Positions 10,301 to 23,700 of a DNA stretch of 64,000 bases are shown in pieces (within the stretch, counting starts at the first letter, position 1; each line of letters begins with the position of its first letter). Made by a program: the position numbers and the translations under genes. This DNA comes from Lineus longissimus (taxonomy: Eukaryota; Nemertea; Pilidiophora; Heteronemertea; Lineidae): assembly GCF_910592395.1 (NCBI RefSeq), contig NC_088309.1, positions 24,988,599-25,052,598 on the forward strand. Reading direction: 5' to 3'. The notes under the pieces are model-generated. The model was not told the DNA's origin. It searched no databases and saw only the letters and a list, made by a program, of their open reading frames with translations.

Positions 10301-12438
10301 ATAAAGAAGGATAATTACGCATACGCGCGCGGTATACTCTTTCGATAAAACTGTATAGGAAAAACTTTACCTGGGCTATCCGGTATTCGCACCAGAGGTT
10401 AGAAAATGGAAAATTACTTTTTTTAGGTATATATAATACATTAAATATATATATATATACTTACTTGGCAGCGAGTTTCCACTTTCCGCCCGATATACCA
10501 AACGTGCTTCCACAATTGAAACCGAGCCAACCCCACCTAGAAATAGCATAAATGTGTTAAGCTTATTTGTCTCTGTTGCTGGACATAAAAGTACCGCTCA
10601 TTAATGGTCACAGTAGCATCAAACAATGGTGTTTCTTTCTCGGCCTTGTTATATCATGTAATGATTTTGAATAAGTAAACCATTGGCCTAATCATATGGA
10701 GTTACCATGGTAACATACATATCGCACAGACTGTGTAAACTATCCTCCTTAATTTAGACCACACTGGTCAATATCACTTCCAAAAAACATACTCATTGTG
10801 CTGTGTTTTTTGGATGGGAAGTCACTTTAGCTTCAGTCACGGAATACTTCTATAAGGTAGGCCTATATAGCGGCTCTTGCGTAACAATTAAAAGATTGTA
10901 AGTGACATTCGCAGCCGTCCCATCCAATCACTTTGTTCACTTCGGTGAAATAAATTTGCCTAGAACTGAGAAGGCCCAGATAATTATCAACTATAAATAA
11001 GCCGATCAGGATAAAGGTAAATGAAGGCGAATTACCCTTATTTCCGTTTCTGTGACCTTGGGCGAGGAACAATGAGAGGAATGTTCAATAAAAGGTACAT
11101 AAAGTAGCTTTATTCTATTGCTTGTCATGAACTATGATGAATAATATTGTTTTCATTATTCTACGTTGATGATCGGGCCCGTTTGCTCAACTGGCTTTAG
11201 CAGTAACATTAGCGTTAATTAAGTCATAATTCTACCACTGCAAATGGAATTTACTGAAAGTGATAACGCTTCTTCACAGCTGCAAGATATTCATAACTTA
11301 TGCGTTTAGCGTTTGAAACTGTTTCCCATTACATGTATTTTGTTCTGATTAAGTTCATAAGCATAACACAAGGGAGAAGAACTATAACTTACCATAGCAT
11401 GAACATGCCGACAAGGCAGTTCGTAGGGTTGCCAAGCGGAGGGGCCTCGCCACCGTTGTCATAGCGTCCATGTCGCGGTTTCAGTATTATAGCTGCCACC
11501 AAGGCTGAGACACCTCCAACGAGGTGGACAGGTCCCGCACCAGCAATATCAAGGACGCCAAGTTCTTTTAAAAATCCATACTTGCCCCACACCCAATGAG
11601 CTGGCATGCAATACACCAAAGTATTGAAGAATGAAAATACTATATAGGCAGAAAGTTTTGTTCTTTCTGCCATTGCACCGGAAACAATGGTGGTAGCAGT
11701 TGTAGCAAATGATAACTGGAATATATAGTTAGCATAAGTGTATCCCATGTCTTCGTGATCGTCTTCGATGTCGACGAAGAAGTGGCCCACCCCACAAAAT
11801 GCGTTGGTCAACGGGCCTTCCCCGAAACTTAGGGCGTATCCAAACATCCAGAAAGTTAACCCGCCGAATATCACATCAACAGCATTCTTGACCATAATGT
11901 TGACTTCATTTTTTCCTGAGACGACACCTGCTTCTAGTAACCCGAAACCTGGAAGATGACAGAAGGCGAACTTAAGTCAAGTTGCCCTTAGCTAGCTTCG
12001 ATACGAGGTATCCCTTTTTGTAAAGCGAGCCCTATAAAACGCCAATGCTATGAATTGATAAAATGTCCTCTTCATCTCGCATCTCATTCAAAATACAGCT
12101 TTTGATACGAGGAAAAACCTCTAACGCCTTTTCATTTGCTGAAAAACCTCTACGGGTGCATATTTTTGTGGGCAGAAAACCATTGAAGATCTTTCAAGAG
12201 CTCAAAACCTTTATTTATAAGAGTTAAAGAAGGATTACCAACCTGATTGCATAGTAAAAATCACAAAGGAACTTGTAAGGATCCAGGTTGCATCGTCCCA
12301 TGTTATGAGTCGATCTGAAACTGCTGTGCTTGATACGTTGTTCTGAGTTAAATTCGACAGTTCCGACAAGGAAGCATTCCTGAATTCGTCAGTAAAATTA
12401 GTGGCTGCATTCAAGATATCCGAAACAGTAGACTCCAT
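7400..12438 (-). CDS. Ammonium transporter (Amt family) with alternative exon 5
   Basis: Eight exons join per isoform: 12438-12243, 11948-11393, 10536-10465, 10293-10234, 9714-9638, then 9380-9232 or 8933-8785, then 8317-8150 and 7900-7400, giving 592 residues. Phases agree throughout. The extracellular N terminus has four N-glycosylation sequons (N14, N21, N29, N34). Amt signatures follow: WILTSSFVIFTMQSGFGLLE, SGAMAERTKLSAY, AGAGPVHLVGG with the first pore histidine at about 207, WGWLGFNCGSTF, RKFMIPDLVNSVLGALVAVT, and DDPVGA-AVH with the second pore histidine at about 364. The cytosolic tail starting IIDKTIGLRMSVEEEI is long (about 165 residues). The product should conduct ammonium/ammonia across the plasma membrane. 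The exon 1 donor (CAG/GTTGGT) is weak, but only this site keeps frame. The conserved Trp after GG in the HG-GG-W motif is Leu or Val in the two isoforms. Confidence 0.95.
8785..8933 (-). CDS. Amt alternative exon 5b (downstream copy)
   Basis: 149 nt with the same phases as exon 5a, acceptor TTTTAG and donor GTAGGT, 298 nt beyond 5a. It encodes PCALIRSWEALVIGAIGGLG then AVAVHAVGGMV. It looks closer to the usual family sequence (Gly- and Ala-rich helix) than 5a does. Both copies are fully open, so neither is an obvious relic. Confidence 0.85.
9232..9380 (-). CDS. Amt alternative exon 5a (upstream copy)
   Basis: 149 nt, entered in phase 1 and left in phase 0, with acceptor TTTCAG and donor GTAGGT. 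It encodes SCAVIRSWEAILLGIIASLI through VDDPVGAIAVHGIGGTL. About half of its 49 residues match exon 5b, and every pore-critical position including the histidine is kept. The membrane-helix face between Ile-Leu-Leu-Gly and the DDPVG motif differs most: 5a carries VCTGQRLLDKL where 5b carries SVAGAAVMDGL. Confidence 0.85.
10442..10459. repeat. AT dinucleotide run
   Basis: Short TA microsatellite in the intron directly 3' of Amt exon 3, a few bases past its GTAAGTATAT donor. Confidence 0.8.
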
Positions 12439-15400
12439 CTTAACTTTCCTTCAAGTTGGTGTGATCTCTTCGAATTTGCGAAATCCAATTAAAATCGTGA
12501 AATTCCCGACCATACGCCGAGGGCCCACGGCTCATCAAATTTCCAAAGAAGACGACTGGCACGAACCTAATCGAAGATGAGGTATTTTTCAACAGTTGAG
12601 AGAAGATATATGCGGTCAACAATAGACATATCCACCTATCACACTAGGGTCAAAAATAATGAGAAATACTGCCCGCAATTTAGTCACTTGATCCCCTTTT
12701 CAATAGTCGACAAGGCTCCATTAGCATGTTTTTAACGTGCAAAGTAGTTCCAAGACAGGATGATTTTGCGCAAATTTTGGTGCGGCCACTGATGCTAGAA
12801 GTCTTTGATATTAAACGTTGCAATGGTGTCACCAAAGGTTATATTGACCGCTGATTTAGTCCACTCAACGTGTCCATCTATCGGCCGAGCAAATGGCATA
12901 ACTGCAGTAATCTATCCATTGGACAAGATGCGTTGTAGTGATCTAATCGTTACCATGTGTTACATCTATAACGATGGTGTCAATAATTACGTTTACGTTT
13001 GTAAACTCTAGGGGACATTCATGTACTTATTGAATTATGTAAATTGGTTTCGATGTGGTCTCGGTCCAAACTAAGACTTTTCTAATGACGTACCATGTAT
13101 AAGTCATAATATGGTAACAAGACAATTATCGAATTTTTCATGTGATAGGAACCCATATATATCCAATTATGATAGAAACATTTCGACTTACGGGAATTAA
13201 CCATCATTCAGCTCTGGTTACTCTGAGTTCAGCTTTAGCTGCAGCAAGCTACATTGTAAACGAAACTGCTCGAACAATATTTGAATGTTCTGTATAATCA
13301 TAAAGGAATATAACCATCTATTTGAAACTTCAGAAATGCTAAAAACTTCTCTTTATCAAATGGGCGCCAACTACCGTGTGGCTACTTTGAACATGTATGA
13401 TAACCGCGCAGGGCTGTGTAGGCAAGGTGCCTACATCTCGTCGAATATCATCACACGTCCATGAAGGACCTTCAGAGGAAAATTACAACAGTCAGCATAT
13501 CACTGATCGTAGGCTTTCAAATGAAGAACATACACTTACCTCGCAATTATACGACATTTCATCGAAAAATCACTTTAAGGTTACATTATCATTGATAAAA
13601 TTCACAATTTTCTATGATAGGCTTGAGTTCTGATGACACCTGATGTCGGAATTCTGCTTTGCTCCTCAAATATGGCATGAATGTCCAAATCCCATCGTAA
13701 TTATTAAGGATTGTTTGAGGACAATATGATTAGCATGGTAGGCTTAATTAACGAGCATAGGTATGAACTCTGCCTGTGTAAATTATACAATTATGCAACG
13801 GATGGTCCAATAATCGGTGTGATAATTGGTTTGCACTGGTGAATCGACTCAAGTCGTTACGTGACCTGATCAACAGATGTTGGGCCGGATTGATAGGAAA
13901 AGACAGACAAAAAACACCATTCACAGTCCCGTCATTGTAGAAATTAGACGAATCCAAGCTTGATTTTCATCATTGATTATCGGTTTTGTCGTGTCGTCAC
14001 GTTAAAATATAAATTGCCTAATTCAGCTTTCGGAGAAAGTTAGATATCTGCCCATCTTAACTCCCAACCACGTCATATATCTTCTGCAAAAATGCCTGGT
14101 AAATCTGCCCGACTCAAAATCTGAGCCAGTGATATAAAATTATCCTAACTTTTCGATTTTTAGCATGTCTAATGGACTATTCATCTTGCGTCAGGTTTAT
14201 TTGGCAATCTCGAGGACGACCTAATGGTAATGATCGTTTGTCAACATTTCGTTTCACTGACACTCATATTGCTCCAATTATTGACGAAATATGCAGCTTT
14301 TTTCTCCAATATTGTACATTGTGTGGCTTAATTAAAAGCAGGCGCAGTGATTTCTGCCAATAAATGACACTGCCACAAAACGTACCTACGATACAATGTA
14401 TATTCTTTGATCTATGTTATCATGCTACAATTATTTGCCTAACAGCCTGCAAATGATACTGTGAGATCGATTGTCCATCAGCAGATAAATGGCATTTAGC
14501 GAGGTCCACCATGTAAACGACCTTGTAAATAGCTAATGGGTGTGACCTGTCAATATATTGAGGGCCAAGAAGACATTAATTGGAGAGGTGAAAGTCACTA
14601 TTTCGAACATGATCTTTCAGGTGCGGTCTCGGAGGAGAGTTGAAATACGTCAGCTTGAAGTTCTTTTCTACTCGGAATGTGATACCTCGTCACCATTTGC
14701 TTGTGATTTCCTATGGTTATTTATGCGATTGTTATGCGCTGAAGGAGGAAGAAGGGCGGCACAGGAATGCCCGCCATCTTTTCTACATCGATTCTGGCGT
14801 AGGGCACTCTGTATTTTATCAGTATCTATACGGAACGTAACCTGGAGTAACGAGGTGGTCATTCGTATACGGGTGTCAGCAGAAAGAAAAAGAATTTGCA
14901 AAGAAAGAACAAAGAAGAAACAAGAATTCGCCAATCATCGTCCAAATATATTGCACAATGGTGTCATCATTTTACACTGTAAATAACATTCACTTACTTA
15001 CACTCTGACCATAGCAATATACAAGTCGAAGCCCTTTATACAATAGGAATATTTTCTGAAAACATGCTTTTAGCATCAAATTTAGACTCTATGGATTCTT
15101 ATCGTTATGATAGATCGAATCTCCATGACAGGTGGCTTATAGCTAGGAACTGACCTCATGACTCAGCGGAGCAGCAAGCGATTCTAGTTCCAAGGCAAGC
15201 TAGCATTGTGCATTTCACCAAAGACTCTAAACCTGATCCCAATTCAAAAATACATATCACATTTTATTTGTCAAGAAAATAGATGCCTTTTCATCACAAC
15301 CATGGGCGAAGATTTTCACAATCACTTAGTGAAAAGAAATGGCACAGTCAGAGAGAACTTGCCATCTTTTTTTATGGAACAAGCCTTTAAACGGTGGGTA

Positions 15401-15532
15401 GTAGTTACATGCATTTCGGTCATGTTATCTGCCAAGCTCGACAACTAGCTTACTTGAGCAAATATGGCGGTTGCACAAAATATATTGATTCGGAATATAA
15501 ACGATACAACTTTATAATTACATACTGTCGAA
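12439..15532. other. Intergenic, upstream of the ammonium transporter
   Basis: 5' flank of the ammonium transporter. No exon, RNA gene or recognisable element found. A frame at 14558-14986 has no family signature. Confidence 0.5.
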
Positions 15533-15747
15533 CATGGCGAGTGATGAGTGTGGCCCACAACTCGTATCTCTATAGCATGGCGAGTGATGAGTGTGGCCTA
15601 CAACTCGTATCTCTATAGCATGGCGAGTGATGAGTGTGGCCTACAACTCGTATCTCTATAGCATGGCGAGTGATGAGTGTGGCCCACAACTCGTATCTCT
15701 ATAGCATGGCGAGTGATGAGTGTGGCCCACAACTCGTATCTCTGTAG
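15533..15747 (+). repeat. 43-bp minisatellite, five units
   Basis: Five head-to-tail units of 43 bp, each beginning CATGGCGAGTGATGAGTG and ending CTCGTATCTCTATAG. They differ by only one or two bases (GGCCCAC or GGCCTAC; TCTATAG or TCTGTAG). Near identity implies recent expansion. Confidence 0.95.
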
Positions 15748-17711
15748 TAGCGATTCCTAAATGCAGACATTTCAAAAATGTTATTTCGTGACTATTATTA
15801 GTTCTAGTTCCTCACTTAGAAATAGAGGTGAAACATTTTCGTTCACCTTTTGTGATAACTTTAATGGTGATACCAAATATTCGTCATGGAAAAACGAACT
15901 AAATCGAAACATGGTTTCAATCTTACTCTGTTTCAAATATATTTCCTCCGTGAGCAGCCCACGCGAGAGATACGACACGACAAGACTCAGTCTGGTATCC
16001 ATGTACATGTAATTGCGAGTTTAAACGAGGTCTCAATTACAACAACTGATGATGGAACATATAACGGTAAACAACGTTTGATACTTATCACGAAATAATA
16101 TTAGTAGATCACATTGACATTATAAATATTACGCTGTTTTGTCATTTAGATGACACTGTGGTTGGCTCTTTTGTGTGATTTTACGATGAGCAGTCGGTGA
16201 GAATTGGTTTCGACTACGTGAAAGGATGGAATAGTCACTATAACATCGCAATATTGTTATTTCATAAATACCTTGGAGACTGTGCGGAACTTTCACGGAA
16301 CTACAGTTTTCTTACACCGAGTATTCAGTTGATATGGCGGTTAGAGGATTAAAAAAAATATTAAAAAAAACTACCATTTCCTTTGGGTGCATTATATGGC
16401 AGTAAATTGCTGTTGTAAGAGAACCATGTTAAAATAAACGTCTTGAATTCCACATGACTGGTTCCTCTTTGACTTCAAACTAGCAGATCAAGACTTACTA
16501 AAGACTACGCGTCTTTGTTTATTCCTGACGATGTGTGTATACTTGCACCTCATCATAAGCTCATGATATGCCAAATTCCTAAACGCTACCTTTAAAATAA
16601 ACTTTTATTGACTGTAAACTAATATTGAGTATTTATTTCATTTGATATGATAAACGCATCACATGCATCAGAGATATGCAAAGAGAAATAGTAGGATAGT
16701 GTTACGATATACGAAAACTATTTGTAGGATACTTTTAATTAAATAAGTAATCTTCCCAGACTTTAAAAGGAGTATCATCGGACATATTCACCCAGTCTAT
16801 CTGCACGAATACAGACTCTTACTAACCGCGTTAAACGAATTATGATAATGTTTCATGGACGACCAGGGAGTCCTCGAAGATTTTGTCAATTATATATAAT
16901 AGGAAATCAGAAATAGGAAATAGCATAGCGTTGGAGGTATGTCTTCAAAAATTCCTCATTGGCCTTTTACCTCATGGATCTTTCATGTTCATGCTTGATA
17001 CTTGAGTACTTAGCATCTAATTTCGAGTGGTTCTTCTCACCTCATCTCGAGTGGCTCTTCTCAAATGACTCGCAACTTGGTTCCATGCTTTTCTCATTGT
17101 AGCAAGTGTGGCGAAACTAAAAGGTAATACGGCGATGCGAATGTGGGTTTTCGGTCCATTGCCAAAGGTGTACACTTGCGATGCGAATGCGCACAATGGG
17201 TTATACATGTAAAGTATGAATAGTGAGTAGTCAACAAATTATTCTTAAAGATTCTCGTTGAATCCATTCAAATTTGATACCAACTGATAAAAGAGAACAA
17301 TTAAGCCATAGGCAAAAGCAATGATAGTGACAGTGTGTACTCAAAGAAGGGAAGACGATCTATCAGGAACCATGTGTGTAAGGCGTTTGAAAATAACCAA
17401 GCAGGTATAAATTGAGTTCACCAGCCGCAGCAATTTGAACATGGCTGCATACAAACGAAAGCGACACGCCGATTGGAGGGGACACTGCTGATAAACTGCT
17501 CAAGGGATGGAATATGTTGCACAACCAGAGAGGGGGACTATGATGGTCGATTGTATACTCTAGGGAGTAGAATACAACCAGAATTCGACCAAAGAGATGG
17601 CCAGGTTGGTTGATTCTACATGTATTCCCTGCACAACCAGAAGAACTGACTAGAAAAGTCAAGACAGATCGATGTTATCTGCTCAAATCGCCGCGGCTTG
17701 ACAGGGGGATC
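15748..17711. other. Intergenic / probable 3' UTR of PHM gene
   Basis: No coding exon recognised. The part next to 17712 is probably the 3' UTR of the minus-strand PHM gene. A reverse-strand AATAAA occurs at 16604-16609, which would imply a UTR of about 1.1 kb. Confidence 0.4.
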
Positions 17712-20700
17712 CTAATAGTAGTCATCGTCTTCACTTCTGAGGTACTCCTCCAGCTCCAGAAGACGTTCTTTATCAGTCAGGTACTGGTCAAGGTTCTCGT
17801 CGTCTATCAAGCTTTCCTCATTGTCCTCAGGGATGTTGTAACTGTCAAGGTAGTCACGGACACCACGTCCCTGGGCTTCCTGTTGGGCCAGTATGGCATT
17901 GGGCGTTTCTTTTAGGACTTCAGTTGTACCTGAAATATTTTAAGTGAGATTACGTACATGTTCATGTATATCTGCAGTTGTCATACTAAAGCCGACCATA
18001 TCATCATCGTTCCAGTTTTTGATGTGGTATCCGTCATTCATGTATTGAAGGAACCTACCCTACCCGCACCTTCTCTGAATCGATATGTAGAATTTTGAAA
18101 CCGATTTGAAATAGGTAGGTCGCTTTCGTAAGACAAAGTATGAAGGTCAGTGGTGTGATCTAGTCCCGTACTAATTCATCTAATACGTAATACTCGTAAA
18201 TCATCTTCTATACGTGATACTTGTCCGAAGAGGAATCGGGGAATCGTCATCATTGAACGGGTTGCGAAACTTGTCTGATAGCTGAAGGATCCTTTTTCCC
18301 AAAGAACCACGAACAACTAGAGAAACACCAGCATGCGAAGGCAGCGAGGGAGAGAGCACTATAACTCTACTGACTAAAGAACCTGCGGCCTGTAACCATG
18401 GATTAGCACAATTACATCTGCAAGCCTTGCCAGATTCTGTGCTAAGCCAAACTCAAACGCAAGCTCTTCCTCCGAAGGATTTTACGAATGAAGGACTTTT
18501 CGCCTGTGCATGACAAAGACCGGCTATGCCGTCAAACGCACTCGAGAAGTTGTATCTCATATCCAGTCACCAGTCGGACCAAACTTTTCTGATTCAAGTA
18601 CAGGCAACCAGGAGGCACTTATGTGGCAATGACATAATAACTGTAACATGACACGATCAGACAAATTCCTGCAAGGCAAATTTTAGGACAGCATGATGGC
18701 AAAGTGCGCCACCCGACGCGACAAGCCCAATCGTGAACTGCAAGGATGCATCCCGCAACAAAAAGCTTGATGTTGACAAAGCACAGGTTAGCCTGGAAGA
18801 CCATTGTGTTTCATTCCCCCTAGATAACTTGCAGAGTATGACAGATGAAGCTGACCCGCCTAAATAGTGAGTCATGCAACATACAAAACCGCCACAACTA
18901 TAAAACCGTGAATCCATCACCATCATTCCTCAGTATACCTGGAACAATGTTTGCGCTCTCTGGAACAGCGCCTCTGTCAAGACCATCAACTTGGTTCCAA
19001 TTCCAAAATGGTGGTCCAGGAGTCCAACATTGAAGTTGCTCCGGCAGCTTAGCTCCATTTACGTAGAACATCGTATAGAAATTACACATCTCATCGTGTT
19101 GAGTCGATCTTACATGTAAATAAAGAACAATGAAGATTACGAAGTTATAGATTTTAGTGAAGATATTGTAATACCTGGTACGACACTAGCGGTCTTGGGA
19201 GCTGCAGCCCGGTCAAGGCCAGCGAATGAGTTCCAGTTCCACTGTGGGGGACCTGCAGTGAAACACGTGTGTTGCTGTGGGAGATTAGTACCGTCGACGT
19301 AAAACATCATGTAAAAATTGCACATCTCATCATTTTGGGTCGACCTGGAACAGAAATTGATTGGAGAAATGAACGAGGTTACACCCCCACCCAGAAAAAA
19401 AAGGGGTGCCATTCTTCGATATTCCAAAGGTCCTGTTTACTGTTTGGGGATCAGAAGGTGTACTTAAACCTCGCAAACTTGCTGACTGATAGTATGAAGA
19501 TTTTGTGAGGTTGCATTACGATATTTGCAGGTATCAGTACTAGAATACTGCGGAATGGTTGCCATGTGGAATCAGATTTCAGATAAGAGATCCAGACTTA
19601 TTACCCAATATAAACAGATTTTTTGTCCTTGTTGACCATCGTGCAACGTGCAGCCTGAAATAGCAAAATACTTTTTTTAAAGAAATCTACGCGTTACCAG
19701 TCCCGCAAAAAAAATATCAAGTAACACTTGGACGCTGGAAGAGAGGGCCAGTATGGATTGGGACATTCCAAATTTCCAGGTTTTTCTTGGCACTTTTGAG
19801 GGGGCACAACAGAGGAAGAGTTATGACCGACGTTGTGACGAAGTATACGATTAGAAGATGACTGTTAATGAAGATGCGCCTGGTAAGGATAAATTTTGCG
19901 TTTGCAATTAAGAATAATTGTTAGGTGGAAGGTCACAGAGCGGTAATTTCTTTGTGACGAATCAAGAAATATGATTAGCATCTTACCAGGATATCACCCT
20001 TTTTTACGTCCATACCGGGATTCGTTGTATTGTAGAACATCTGAAATATAAAACGCCATCGGTCTATCACATCATTCCTTAAACAAAGAACGGGCATGAT
20101 GTTATGTCTAGTCAACAGGTTGAAAATTAATAATGCCACTCGGTCGACTGGGTGTGCATCGCTGCCATTGCCAGTCTGTAATTGTGCTTCACTGATCAGG
20201 CACATCGCTCGCAGCCACAGTCAAGACTATAAACAAGGGTTAGCCATCTGTTTTCATGTTGTTGCTTTACTTGGTAAAGTCTTACCTGCGGCAGTTGAGG
20301 CGAATGCCTTCCGATCTCGGTCCATTCACCATCACGGACCCGGTAGCCAGAGACGACCGCACCTGGAAAATGGATAGAAGTTGTAACTATCTTTCATATC
20401 CCAGAGACCAATGCTATGAACAATATGTTTGAGTTCATAACGACCTTGATTATTCGTCAGAGGTCATATTACAATGCTAACCTAACTTATGAAGATTCTC
20501 CTTACCGTGAGTATGGGCGTGCGTCCTGTATGCGAACGGATGGAGGACAATGGGTTCATCATAATCACACGCAGCCTCCATGTAGACTAGAAAAGAATAA
20601 CATCAATATTGGATGATCATCGCGTACAAGTCCCAAAACCACTGCATATAACTGTGAGGGTGGCCCGATGCCACTCGCAGCGTGTCGCCCACACGTAGCA

Positions 20701-23700
20701 ATCCATCTCCTCTGTCGAACATGCAGTTCTATAGAATGATTTGAATGATTTTAATATGAACAGCCGATAAAATAGGAGCCGATTTATCGTTTAGAACTCC
20801 TTGGTATAGATTGGCCTCTTTGTTAATTGCATACTGTGCTCTTACATGAAATCTTAGGAGAAAACTAAGCGGGCACTACCTGTTGATTTGCCTGGTATCA
20901 TTCCGCCCGTACCAAGGAGATAAACGGCTGCTCTTCTTAACTTCCTACAAACACGACAAGTGAGTCACAACATCAAACATCAAACAAACATCAAACAAAC
21001 ATCAAACAAGGCATCATCGAGAGAAAAGGCAGATTTGGCAATACTGAAATACGACGAAGTACGGTGTGGATTTTATCGACAATGATTTTGAAAATTTCTT
21101 CAATTCCCAAGTCAATGATAATGTTTAAAATATTTATACTTTCATGCACGTATATATTATCTGTCATTCGACAGTTGCGCCCACATCAAATACTTATGTA
21201 TCACACAATCACACCGTACACACCCTGGCAGCTTTTGCAACAGCTGTATCTGTCTATATCTGTCTGTTTCGAATGTCATTATGCCACTATTAACCAAAAT
21301 TGAATTAACGGATGAGACAATAAATTTCCGTGACTTGCACTGGCATAACTCGTTGAATTCCCTTCCTCATGCAAAGGCACAATTAGTACGCAAGTATTTC
21401 CAAAATATCCGAGAAACTGTCATATTAATTTTTCTATGGCAAAAACAGTTAGTTAGTGAAAAGGCCGTCAAAACAAAAAGCAACAACAAGATGAAATCTA
21501 GTTGATATAGTTTACCACACGCACATATGCTGAGCAAACTAAAGGGGAATAAATCTCTCGACAGCATGCACAGGTGCAAAATTTAATTGAGAAATGTTGT
21601 TTACTAATATTGATGGATGGTCTCTGTTTATTTGGATGCATTACGACTGACGACTGCATCATGAAACGCCAACTTCCCCTAAGCTCAGTCTCGGTTGGCA
21701 TATTTGACCAGAGATGATTTCCTGCACATATTGTTGTCGCCTGTCACTAACACCTAACCAAACAAGGAATGTTGAAATAAGGCTTCTGTGTATCAAAATT
21801 TTGATTGGGAATTATTTGTTTTGTCGGATTGTCGCGTTAAAAACACAAATCATACAATATGAACATGTTCCTATTCCCATGTAAAGGAGATTGCCGTTGC
21901 CAAAATGGCATGCATGTCCTTTCCTACGGAATCGCATAAAACAGGTATTGATGGTGACAGACGATTTGTTTTGCAGGCATTCAACATCGTTTTTTCGGTT
22001 CGAAGGTTCAAATTCAAGGTTTGTTGGTATATGCTTAGGAGCAAAAGGAGACACACGAATATCACGTATAACACGTTTTAACGCTTGATTTTTTAATTTG
22101 CCGCTTGACCACTTGCGACTTCTGATCAAGAGAGTATGTTATTTGAAATGAAAAGCTAGTGAAAAAACACCATGCAAGAACGACATTTAGTTTTCTTTAG
22201 GCAGAATATCAAAATAAAACACAACACGAACAACCAACTTAGACGTGACTGTATCATTATATGAATTTTGCGTGGTACCTATAGATCTGGGTGGTAGCTC
22301 CCCTCCTGTGACACTGAGGTATACGCCAGCGGTTTTGGAGGCGCTGAAAGCAACCAATCGTGACAACTTATCCTATACTTTGATCAGATTCTAGGGGTTA
22401 GTGTGGTGATAATGACCTACACCATGATAGCACTGGTTTGATATTACACATGTTCATGTACATCAAAATATATCGAAACACTGAAACTAGAATTAAACTG
22501 ACACAGGCACGATGCGAGTGTAAAGGTGCCTTGTTTTATTGTGAATATAGTCAACTGATCCAGATATTAATTGGATTCATGTTTCCAAGCACAGTATAAC
22601 AGAGAAACTCCCTTTAACACTACTCAGCTAAAAAATTAGATTTGGAACTATTTGCCCTGTTAAGGTATTCTACTTTACTTACGGAGTAGTTGTGGTGTGT
22701 AACGTTATTCCAGATGTATCCTTCTGATTTTCTGAAAAAGATGTAATTTGGCATATGTTCTTTAGATGCAAAATGGACACTAAATTGGTTTAAACCAAAG
22801 ATAATATCTGTACAATAACATCTACGAGTGCAGATTTTCCCCGGCCGCGAGCGCTGAATGTCTCAGGAGATCCTACTTATCACTGATCAATGGCCTTGTT
22901 CACAGCGGCATTCATATCATCCTTCATCTACCGGCTTCCACTGGTCTATAAGGTAGTAATTTGTATCGCAAATAACCAACAGGTCTATGACGTTGAAGTG
23001 TAATGGTAACGCGTCACTCTAACTTTTTTTAAATCTCACATGCAACTCAACGACACTTTTTATATCAAACAGAAGGAAGTTCTTGGTACATGTAACTTAC
23101 TAGGTGGTATGAAGTTCCGTACGTCCTTGTAGTGGACCTGTACTACCATGTACTTGACTGATGTATCGCCTCCCACCTTGAAGGCAACATCTGAAAGAAG
23201 TAGAATGGCTGAGGTATCCACAATGCAGTTGGCTGTCAGTGAAAGGACTGGCCACTATGTTTCATGTCATTCCAACGGTGTAGTGTCTGATAAACGGGCG
23301 CACTAGACACACAAAAATGTAATAAAAAATCGGGAGAATAAGCTTATAAATGTAACTACGTGGTAATTAATTGTAGGGTGATGCATCCATGACCCAGCGT
23401 GAAGCATTTCTAATTAAGTTACATACCTTTTGGTAATTGTAGGGGTGGGGCGTCCATAGCCCAGGCATAGATTATCTGTGATCCACTCTTACAGACAGGT
23501 CCACGTCCAAAGTCAGATTTTTTGCCTGTTGCAGCCATCTCACCACAATTCCTGTGAAGAAACCACATTACTGATAATATCAATGATGACGAAAATCTCT
23601 GCTTACCTCTTATTTAGTTTCTTACACAATTTCTTTCCGAGGTCTTATGCTTCAGAATACAATACTTACATTGTTGTTTAAAATTTTCCCTTTCTCACGA

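Noticed and set aside
14558-14986. 142-residue open frame
   Set aside because: No recognisable domain, overlapping frames on both strands, no supporting splice context.
15533-15747. Regular repeats considered as a CRISPR array
   Set aside because: Units are contiguous with no unique spacers, in an animal nuclear context; it is a minisatellite.
20640-20731. Possible second copy of PHM exon 8 (minus strand; one frame shows AC-EE and a later W-A-T-R resembling exon 8)
   Set aside because: The frame does not follow from the only acceptor (TATAG), the copper-binding HAH motif is absent and no clear donor closes it. At most a decayed relic; more likely chance.
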